From assembly GCA_030043595.1 (NCBI GenBank), contig JASHXJ010000191.1, positions 1-8,767 on the forward strand: a DNA stretch of 8,767 nucleotides, given 5' to 3'. Under the pieces are notes generated by a model. The model saw only the letters and a program-made list of their open reading frames with translations. It searched no databases and was not told where the DNA came from. Both the position numbers and the translations under genes were made by a program. Shown in pieces: positions 1 through 5,038 of this stretch; position 1 is the first letter of the stretch; each line of letters starts with the position of its first letter. This DNA is from Trebonia sp. GTDB taxonomy: Bacteria; Actinomycetota; Actinomycetes; Streptosporangiales; Streptosporangiaceae.

Positions 1-742
1 GGACGCCGGTGCGCTCCTCGGCGGCGAGCAGTGCCGTGACGGTTTCGTCCGGCTGGCAGCGGCTGCCTGTCGCGCCGGCGCCGCCGCGCGCCGCGAGCAG
101 GACGGTTCCCCCGTACAGGCTGAAGCGCCACGAAGTTTGCGGGGCGAGTCCCGCCGTGGCCAGCAGCCGGGTCAGCGCGGTGGTGGAGTAATAGGCATAG
201 TGCCCGTGGCGCAGCACGTTCCACTGCCCGCACCGGACGATCGTGTCCAGGGAGTGGTACTGCAGCAGGAGCACGCCGCCAGGCGCGAGCCTGGCGGCTC
301 GCTCGGCGAGCGCTGCCGCCTGGTCGGCGGCGTGCATCATGCCGAAGCAGTCCAGGACGACGTCGGCCTGCGCCGTCCCGCTGACAGGAACGAGTCCGCG
401 GCGCTCGAGCAGCCCCAGCCACGAACCGCCGTGCGGGCTGCCGTACTCGGCTACCCGCGCCCGTGCGGGAAGCAGCCCCTGCGCGCCGACTCGCGCGACG
501 GCATCCTCGGCCTGCGCCACCAGCGCCGCGGGCTCGGTACCCCGAGGCTCCTCAGGAACGGTCGGGTCGGCGAGCAGCTGGGCCAGCCCGCAGGACGAGC
601 AGAGCCACATCTGCAACGGGTAAACCGGATCGGGCCCAGGATCGTCCCACTTCGGGAAGTAGTCACACGCGGGCTGTTCGCCCAGATCGAGTACCAGATC
701 GCCGGCCTGCCCTCGGCACGCCCGGCACTCGTGTAGGGTCAC
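1..742 (-). CDS. Degenerate sugar C-methyltransferase-like protein (partial, runs off left edge)
   Basis: I translated the minus strand by hand. It is open for 247 codons from a GTG at 742 to the window edge, so the C-terminus is missing. The start is supported by AAGGA five bases upstream. The N-terminus matches the zinc-binding domain of sugar C-methyltransferases: C6-x2-C9, then YPLQMWLC with C48-x2-C51 and GLAQL. A Rossmann-like core follows (E99-x-G101-S102, then ADVVLDCFGMMH ending at H137, then LAPGGVLLLQYHS). R178-H-G-H181-Y-A-Y lines up with Y217-H-E-H220-Y-S-Y of the neighbouring methyltransferase. About 32 residues between the glycine motif and H137 are absent; in the neighbour they hold the acidic residue expected to bind SAM ribose. 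The catalytic-type Tyr and Glu are replaced by R178 and G180. The frame is intact with GC-rich third positions, so it looks maintained rather than decaying. Canonical SAM-dependent activity is doubtful. A regulatory or sugar-binding role is inference. Confidence 0.85.
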   Translation of the reverse strand, partial: MTLHECRACRGQAGDLVLDLGEQPACDYFPKWDDPGPDPVYPLQMWLCSSCGLAQLLADPTVPEEPRGTEPAALVAQAEDAVARVGAQGLLPARARVAEYGSPHGGSWLGLLERRGLVPVSGTAQADVVLDCFGMMHAADQAAALAERAARLAPGGVLLLQYHSLDTIVRCGQWNVLRHGHYAYYSTTALTRLLATAGLAPQTSWRFSLYGGTVLLAARGGAGATGSRCQPDETVTALLAAEERTGV

Positions 743-747
743 TTTCG

Positions 748-752
748 TCCTT
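748..752 (-). promoter_or_regulatory. Ribosome binding site for the minus-strand methyltransferase-like gene
   Basis: AAGGA read on the minus strand, five bases before the GTG at 742-740. It is the reason for choosing GTG as the start. The coding frame just downstream begins with the expected CxxC zinc motif at residues 6-9. Confidence 0.6.
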
Positions 753-753
753 A

Positions 754-783
754 TCGACAGACGTCGTGGCTGGCAGCTATTCT
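754..783 (+). promoter_or_regulatory. Candidate sigma-70-type promoter for the rightward C-methyltransferase gene
   Basis: TCGACA (754-759) and TATTCT (778-783) are separated by 18 bases and resemble -35 and -10 elements of a housekeeping promoter. Transcription would begin near 790, leaving a leader of about 20 bases before the ATG at 809. The gap between the divergent genes is only 66 bases, so both promoters must lie in or near it. This is a by-eye match. Confidence 0.4.
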
Positions 784-784
784 A
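779..784 (-). promoter_or_regulatory. Candidate -10 element for the leftward gene, overlapping the rightward -10
   Basis: The minus strand reads TAGAAT, five of six matches to TATAAT. It lies almost exactly over the plus-strand TATTCT at 778-783. Transcription would start near 772, about 30 bases before the GTG at 742. I see no good -35 element for this direction (the region upstream on the minus strand is C-rich), so support comes from the -10 and its position only. Confidence 0.35.
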
Positions 785-808
785 ACCGGCCGGGAAATTG
801 GGGGGAGC

Positions 809-2041
809 ATGACGTCAGGGCATCCGTGTCGCCTGTGCGGCGCGGAACTAACACGTACATTCGTCGACTTGGGAATGTCCCCGCTTTGCGAGAGCTATGT
901 CCCAGCGGAGCGTCTTGACGAGCCAGAGGTATTCTACCCGCTCCATGTACGGCTATGCGGAGAATGCCTGCTCGTGCAGCTTCCCGCCTACGTACCCGGC
1001 GAGGACATATTTTCCGATTACGCATATTTCTCGTCTTATTCCTCGTCGTGGGTGGCGCACGCCAGGCAGTACGCGGACGACATGACCGCCCGGCTCGGAC
1101 TGACACCAGGCAGCCTTGTCACCGAGGTGGCGAGCAACGACGGCTACCTGCTGCAGCACTTCCGCGCGGCCGGCATCCCCGTCCTTGGCATAGAGCCCGC
1201 CGCGAACGTGGCCGAGGCCGCGCGCGCCAAGGGCATCCCGACAGTGGTGCGGTTCCTCGGGCCAGACACAGGAGCGTCCATCGCCGCCGAGCACGGGCGC
1301 GCCGACCTGGTGGCGGCCAACAACGTCTTCGCGCACGTCCCCGACATCCGGGGGTTCGCGGCGGGGCTGCGTGCGCTGGTGAAGGACTCCGGGCTGGTGA
1401 CGCTGGAGTTCCCGCACCTGCTCAGGCTGATCGAGCGGCGCCAGTACGACACCATTTACCACGAGCACTATTCGTACCTGTCGCTGCTGACCTCGAGCCG
1501 TGCGCTGGGGACCGCGGGCCTGCGCGTGGTTGATGTCGAGGAGCTGGGCACGCACGGCGGCTCGCTGCGGGTCCACGCACGGCCCGCCGAGGCCGCGGGC
1601 GAGCCTTCCGAGCGGGTGAAGGCGGTGCTCGACGCGGAGGAGAAGGCCGGCCTGCATTCGGTCGCCGGGCATGCCGGCTTCGCCGGCGAGGTGCTGAAGA
1701 TCAAGAGCGACCTGCTGGGCTTCCTGCTGAGCGCGGCCGGGCAAGGTCGCTCGGTGGCTGGGTACGGCGCGCCTGGCAAGGGAAACACGCTGCTCAATCA
1801 CTGCGGCATCAGGGCGGACCTGGTCAGCTACACCGTCGACCGGTCACCGGTCAAGCAGGGGAAGTTCCTGCCGGGCACGCACATCCCGATCTACCCGCCT
1901 GAGCGTCTCGCGCAGACCAGACCGGACTACATCCTCGTCCTGCCGTGGAACCTGCGCGCGGAGATCACCGATCAGCTCGCGTACGCGCGGTCGTGGGGCG
2001 GGCGCCTGGTCTTCCCGATCCCCGCGCTCGATGTCGTCTGA
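809..2041 (+). CDS. SAM-dependent NDP-sugar C-methyltransferase (TcaB9/TylC3 family)
   Basis: This 410-residue protein has the full three-part architecture and normal length of sugar C-methyltransferases, which transfer methyl from S-adenosylmethionine to a carbon next to the keto group of an NDP-4-keto-6-deoxysugar in the cytoplasm. The N-terminal zinc domain has C7-x2-C10 and C50-x2-C53. The SAM domain has E106-V-A-S-N-D-G112 and G127-I-E129-P, E129 being the likely ribose-binding acid. The active-site segment is Y217-H-E-H-Y-S-Y223. The C-terminal domain carries VAGYGAPGKGNTLLNHCG and ends in VLPWNLRAEI. Residues Y71, H176, Y217, E219 and H220 correspond, at a constant offset of five, to the residues I recall being tested in TcaB9 (Tyr76, His181, Tyr222, Glu224, His225), so the enzyme should be active. 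ATG809 is preceded at one base by GGGGGAG, an unusually tight spacing, but no upstream in-frame start is better and the CxxC follows directly. The substrate is not determinable here. Confidence 0.93.
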   Translation: MTSGHPCRLCGAELTRTFVDLGMSPLCESYVPAERLDEPEVFYPLHVRLCGECLLVQLPAYVPGEDIFSDYAYFSSYSSSWVAHARQYADDMTARLGLTPGSLVTEVASNDGYLLQHFRAAGIPVLGIEPAANVAEAARAKGIPTVVRFLGPDTGASIAAEHGRADLVAANNVFAHVPDIRGFAAGLRALVKDSGLVTLEFPHLLRLIERRQYDTIYHEHYSYLSLLTSSRALGTAGLRVVDVEELGTHGGSLRVHARPAEAAGEPSERVKAVLDAEEKAGLHSVAGHAGFAGEVLKIKSDLLGFLLSAAGQGRSVAGYGAPGKGNTLLNHCGIRADLVSYTVDRSPVKQGKFLPGTHIPIYPPERLAQTRPDYILVLPWNLRAEITDQLAYARSWGGRLVFPIPALDVV

Positions 2042-2091
2042 CGTCGTATTACCGGGCTGTGGTGCAGGCTCTCATAGCGTAGGTGATCTCG

Positions 2092-2099
2092 GGAGGAGG
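2092..2099 (+). promoter_or_regulatory. Strong Shine-Dalgarno for the nucleotidyltransferase gene
   Basis: GGAGGAGG lies five bases before ATG2105. Another ATG at 2100 is out of frame and overlaps the purine run, so 2105 is the start. The 63-base gap after the methyltransferase gene shows no terminator-like hairpin, so read-through in one operon is likely. Confidence 0.65.
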
Positions 2100-2104
2100 A
2101 TGTC

Positions 2105-2962
2105 ATGAAGGTGGTCCTGTTCTGCGGCGGCCTTGGCATGCGAATGCGGGATGGAGTGACCACCGCCCCCAAGCCCATGGCGCTGATAGGCGAACGTCCC
2201 CTGCTATGGCACGTTATGCGCTACTACGCGCACTACGGCCACACGGAATTCGTGCTCTGCCTCGGCTACGGCGCCTCGGCCGTGAAGGACTTTTTCCTCG
2301 ACTACGACGAGACCCGGTCCAATGATTTCGTGCTGAGCGGTGCCGGGCAGGTCGAATTGTTCAAAACAGATATTTCGGACTGGCGCATCACATTCGTCGA
2401 CACGGGCCTGCATTCAGCGATAGGCGAGCGCCTGCGGCGGGTCCGCCGCTTCGTCCAGAACGAGGAAATGTTCCTCGCGAATTACGCGGACGTGTTCACG
2501 AACGCGCCGCTGCCGGACATGATCTCGCGTTTCGCGGCCAGTAACGCGGTGCTCAGCCTGCTCGCCGTGCCGCCCCAGTCCTCGCATCACGTGGTGGACA
2601 TAGGCGAGAACGGGCTCATCACGCAGGTGACGCCGGTGCGTGACCTGCGGCAGTGGGAAAACGGCGGATATTTCGTGATGCGGCCGGAAATCTTCGATCA
2701 CCTCAACGAAGGCGAAGACCTCGTCGAGGACGCGATCGTGCGGCTGGTGCCGAACGGCCGCGTGCTGGCCTACCCCTACAAGGGCTACTGGTCGCCGGCG
2801 GACACTGTGAAGGAACGCGCCCAGATGGACGAGATGTACAACAGGGGGAACTGCCCGTGGATGGTCTGGGACCCTGAGCGCTCGGGTCATCCCGGGCCCA
2901 CGTCCGCCGACGTCCTGTCCGGCCCGGGCACGCACGCCGCAGGGGCGGCGGTGCCGGCGTGA
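2105..2962 (+). CDS. Sugar-1-phosphate nucleotidyltransferase, glucose-1-phosphate cytidylyltransferase-like
   Basis: A cytoplasmic GT-A-fold enzyme expected to make an NDP-sugar (in the best-known relatives CDP-glucose, from CTP and glucose-1-phosphate). Of 285 residues, about the first 258 align along their length with RfbF-type proteins from memory: G8-G-L-G-M-R-M-R15 for nucleotide binding, P22-K-P-M25, L-W-H-V-M-R-Y-Y-A-H-Y-G, N126-Y-A-D129 (first metal-binding Asp), N186-G-G-Y-F-V191, G-Y-W-S-P-A-D233-T (second Asp) and the family-typical ending P-W-M-V-W-D. Two usual residues differ: the Thr of GGxGTR is M12, and the EKP motif that normally precedes the NGG segment is missing, with VTPVRDLRQW there instead. 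Base and sugar specificity are therefore uncertain. The last 24 or so residues are an Ala/Gly/Pro-rich tail outside the family core. It sits between the C-methyltransferase and deacetylase genes and probably supplies their NDP-sugar. Confidence 0.88.
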   Translation: MKVVLFCGGLGMRMRDGVTTAPKPMALIGERPLLWHVMRYYAHYGHTEFVLCLGYGASAVKDFFLDYDETRSNDFVLSGAGQVELFKTDISDWRITFVDTGLHSAIGERLRRVRRFVQNEEMFLANYADVFTNAPLPDMISRFAASNAVLSLLAVPPQSSHHVVDIGENGLITQVTPVRDLRQWENGGYFVMRPEIFDHLNEGEDLVEDAIVRLVPNGRVLAYPYKGYWSPADTVKERAQMDEMYNRGNCPWMVWDPERSGHPGPTSADVLSGPGTHAAGAAVPA

Positions 2963-3606
2963 TCACCCTGCGGATGGACACTCCCGCCGGGGAGCCGCTG
3001 TCCGTGCTCGCCATCGGCGCGCACCCGGACGACATCGAGATCGCGGCGGGCGGCACGCTGCTCAGCCTCGCCGAGCGCCATCCCGGACTCCGCCTGCGGT
3101 ACGTGCTGCTGACCGGAACGCCGGAGCGACAGCGAGAGGCCAGGGCCGCGGCGCGTGCCTTCACGCCGGGCGCCGGCCTGGAGATCGAGGTCCACGATCT
3201 GCCGGAGGGGCGGCTGCCGGCCGTCTGGAGCCAGGTCAAGGAGATCATCGAGGGCGTGGCCCGCTCGTTCACGCCTGACCTCATTCTCGGTCCGGCCATC
3301 GAGGACGCGCACCAGGACCACCGGACCATCGCCGAAATACTGCCGACCGCCTTCCGGGACCAGGTTTACCTTCATTACGAGATCCCCAAGTGGGACGGCG
3401 ACATGTCCCGTCCGAACACGTACTTCCCGCTGACTGACGAGATCGCGCGGAAGAAGGCCGAACTGCTCGACACGCACTTCCCCTCGCAGCGCAAGCGCGA
3501 CTGGTGGGGGACGGAGACGTTTCTCGGCCTGGCCCGGTTGCGCGGCGTGGAGTGCCGCGCGCACTATGCCGAGGCGTTTACCTGCGCCAAGCTGGTCATC
3601 TCCTGA
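2959..3606 (+). CDS. PIG-L/LmbE-family zinc-dependent de-N-acetylase
   Basis: This 215-residue protein has the signature of the PIG-L superfamily, metal-dependent enzymes that remove acetyl groups from N-acetylated sugars and conjugates (relatives include MshB, BshB and GlcNAc-PI deacetylase). The zinc and catalytic motif A21-H-P-D-D25 follows the first beta strand. H118-Q-D-H121 supplies the distal histidines. LLTGTPERQREAR and LILGPAIEDAHQDH are in the usual order. It has no signal peptide or membrane segment, so it should act in the cytoplasm, fitting an NDP-sugar or small precursor rather than finished polymer. The GTG start at 2959 overlaps the previous stop as GTGA, implying translational coupling with the nucleotidyltransferase; ATG2974 is an alternative start. 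The 3' end overlaps the converging pyruvyl transferase gene. The substrate is unknown, and some relatives in secondary metabolism act on non-acetyl substrates. Confidence 0.9.
   Translation: MITLRMDTPAGEPLSVLAIGAHPDDIEIAAGGTLLSLAERHPGLRLRYVLLTGTPERQREARAAARAFTPGAGLEIEVHDLPEGRLPAVWSQVKEIIEGVARSFTPDLILGPAIEDAHQDHRTIAEILPTAFRDQVYLHYEIPKWDGDMSRPNTYFPLTDEIARKKAELLDTHFPSQRKRDWWGTETFLGLARLRGVECRAHYAEAFTCAKLVIS
3564..3606. other. Tail-to-tail coding overlap of 43 bp between deacetylase and pyruvyl transferase genes
   Basis: The plus-strand deacetylase stops with TGA at 3604-3606 and the minus-strand pyruvyl transferase stops with TAG at 3566-3564. The last 14 deacetylase codons therefore overlap, antisense, the end of the other gene. 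No intergenic terminator can fit here. Confidence 0.85.
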
Positions 3607-4874
3607 CGGCCGAGCAGCGTCCGCGACAGGACGGCGAACTGGTCGTCCAGAGCGCGCATGTTGGCGGCGCCCTTGTCCGCCATGTGCTGCCGCAGCTCGG
3701 CGTGCCGCGCCGTGACCGCCTCGAACTTCCCGGTAAGCTCCGCGACGCTGAACGAGCTCGCGATGAGACTGAACTCTGCCAGCCCCATGTCGGTCATCAG
3801 GGCGGCGAACTTGGACGAATAGCCCAGGGAAATGGTCGGCTTGCCGAGCTTCAGCGCGCACATCACATTGTGATAGCGGGTGGCGACCACTGTCCCCACG
3901 GGGGACATGAGCTGCATGAGCCCGGTGTAGGAATCGGCGCGGTCGGCGGTGACCACGGACGGATCGAGATCGGGATGGTCGCGGCGCACGCCAGCCATTA
4001 CCCGGTCCGCGACGTCCCAGTCAAACTTGCTGTCCCCCCCGAAGAGCCGCACATGGTGCCCTGAGCTCACCAGCCAGCTGGTGAACTCCGTCATCTTCGC
4101 GACGTATGCGGAGTGGATCTCCGCCGCCCGCCGCCGGTCGTCGTTTCCCCCGTAATACGCCATCACGCCGACTCCGACCAGCGTGGGGTCACCGGCCTCG
4201 TACGGCGGGGTCGGAACGCCGAAGACGAGGTCGGGGTACACCCGGTCGCGTGACGTGTCGATGCCTCGCCGCCGCATGGCTTCCAGCGAATACACGTCCC
4301 GGTACGACCGGTAGCTCGCGAGCCGTGCCGTCGCGTTGGATAGCCACCGGGTGGCCGGCTTCCTGACCGCATCCGCGCCGACACTCACCAGAGCGACCTT
4401 GGTGCCGAAAAGCCTTCCGGACAGCGCGACCGTCAGCAGCGTGAACGGGAATCCCCATGCCCGCACTGGCAGGCTGATCTCCAGCGGCCCGGCGCCCGGA
4501 ACGACAACCACATCGTGGCTGCGCACCCAGGAGGCCGTCCTGACGACGTCCAGCGCCTTGCCCAGTGCCTTGAGCGGAACCGCCCGCGGGCCCGACACGT
4601 GCGGCTCGAACTTCGTGTACCAGTACAGCGGCGTGGCGTCGATGCCGTATCTGGCCCGCATCTGTTCGGGAGTGCCGCCGCCCATGGCATCCACGATGGC
4701 GTCGGGATGGGCGTCCGCGAGGTAGCGCAGGACGGTCTCCATGGACGCGTCGTTGCCTGAATTGCCAGAACCGAGGATGCCGAAGAGCCCTATCCGGGGA
4801 GCCGTTGCTGCGGGAAGCTTGCTCACTGTCCGTCTCACTCTCGTTCCATGCGCCACAATGGAGCGGGGCAACAC
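3564..4874 (-). CDS. Polysaccharide pyruvyl transferase family protein
   Basis: Up to 436 residues of the PF04230 family, whose characterised members (CsaB, Pvg1, WcaK-like) add ketal-linked pyruvate from phosphoenolpyruvate to cell-wall or capsule sugars, giving acidic polymers. Visible family marks are a glycine-rich first segment R27-I-G-L-F-G-I-L-G-S-G-N-S-G-N-D42, DAMGGGTPEQ, VVVPGAGPLEI, VALVSVGADAV, VYPDLVFG, VRLFGGDSKFDWDVADRV, the late motif A331-T-R-Y-H-N-V-M-C-A-L-K-L-G-K-P346, and SLGYSSKFAALM. The domain is full length and has no membrane segment. The start is uncertain: GTG4874 is the longest option, GTG4838 has GGAA six to nine bases upstream, and GTG4826 is also possible; the fold begins near residue 27 of the long form. 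The gene is divergent from the chain-length genes, so pyruvylation of the polymer built there is a reasonable inference. Some relatives lack demonstrated activity. Confidence 0.88.
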   Translation of the reverse strand: MLPRSIVAHGTRVRRTVSKLPAATAPRIGLFGILGSGNSGNDASMETVLRYLADAHPDAIVDAMGGGTPEQMRARYGIDATPLYWYTKFEPHVSGPRAVPLKALGKALDVVRTASWVRSHDVVVVPGAGPLEISLPVRAWGFPFTLLTVALSGRLFGTKVALVSVGADAVRKPATRWLSNATARLASYRSYRDVYSLEAMRRRGIDTSRDRVYPDLVFGVPTPPYEAGDPTLVGVGVMAYYGGNDDRRRAAEIHSAYVAKMTEFTSWLVSSGHHVRLFGGDSKFDWDVADRVMAGVRRDHPDLDPSVVTADRADSYTGLMQLMSPVGTVVATRYHNVMCALKLGKPTISLGYSSKFAALMTDMGLAEFSLIASSFSVAELTGKFEAVTARHAELRQHMADKGAANMRALDDQFAVLSRTLLGRQEMTSLAQVNASA

Positions 4875-4951
4875 GTAGAAGATCCGGCTGCACCATGGCC
4901 TGATACAGCGAGTAATCCTCGCAGCACAATCGTCTGACCGCCGGTGCGCGG

Positions 4952-4979
4952 CGCTGTGTGAATCTGCGGTCGCACAGCG
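4952..4979. repeat. Inverted repeat in the divergent intergenic region
   Basis: CGCTGTGTG (4952-4960) and CGCACAGCG (4971-4979) form nine-base arms around a ten-base spacer, with one T/G mismatch that could wobble-pair in RNA. It lies about 28 bases upstream of the TATATAAAA box. It could be an operator for a dimeric regulator, or a hairpin in a leftward leader transcript. No T-run follows on either strand, so it is not a standard intrinsic terminator. The rest of the 4875-5038 gap shows no ORF I would credit. Confidence 0.45.
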
Positions 4980-5006
4980 GTATCACGGTATGGTCCGGGG
5001 CGCTCC

Positions 5007-5015
5007 TATATAAAA
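5007..5015 (+). promoter_or_regulatory. TATATAAAA box, candidate -10 for the chain-length operon
   Basis: TATATAAAA stands out in a GC-rich setting and contains TATATA and TATAAA, both close to TATAAT. Transcription would start near 5019-5021, giving a leader of about 20 bases before GTG5039. I find no convincing -35 element 16-19 bases upstream, so it may depend on an activator. TATATA is self-complementary and could also serve the leftward gene. Confidence 0.4.
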
Positions 5016-5029
5016 CGCACCGTACTCGC

Positions 5030-5034
5030 GGAGG
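5030..5034 (+). promoter_or_regulatory. Ribosome binding site deciding the GTG start of the first chain-length gene
   Basis: GGAGG ends four bases before GTG5039. No ATG lies nearby in this frame, and the chosen start gives a short cytoplasmic N-terminus directly before the first membrane helix, as expected for the family. Confidence 0.6.
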
Positions 5035-5038
5035 CTGA

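Noticed and set aside
137..736. Plus-strand frame of 199 codons at the left end
   Set aside because: The minus strand here encodes the zinc-binding methyltransferase-like protein with recognisable motifs throughout. The plus-strand product is low-complexity Arg/Gly/Pro.
953..1801. Minus-strand frame of 282 codons opposite the C-methyltransferase gene
   Set aside because: The plus strand encodes a full-length methyltransferase with all expected motifs. The antisense product shows no domain pattern.
2042..2104. Possible separate promoter or terminator between the methyltransferase and nucleotidyltransferase genes
   Set aside because: TTACCG and CATAGC can be paired at 18 bases, but both are poor matches, and no GC hairpin with a T-run is present. 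Only the ribosome binding site is supported.
2887..3861. Minus-strand frame of 324 codons opposite the deacetylase gene
   Set aside because: The plus-strand frame has the AHPDD and HQDH signature. This frame is a compositional shadow that also overlaps the pyruvyl transferase gene.
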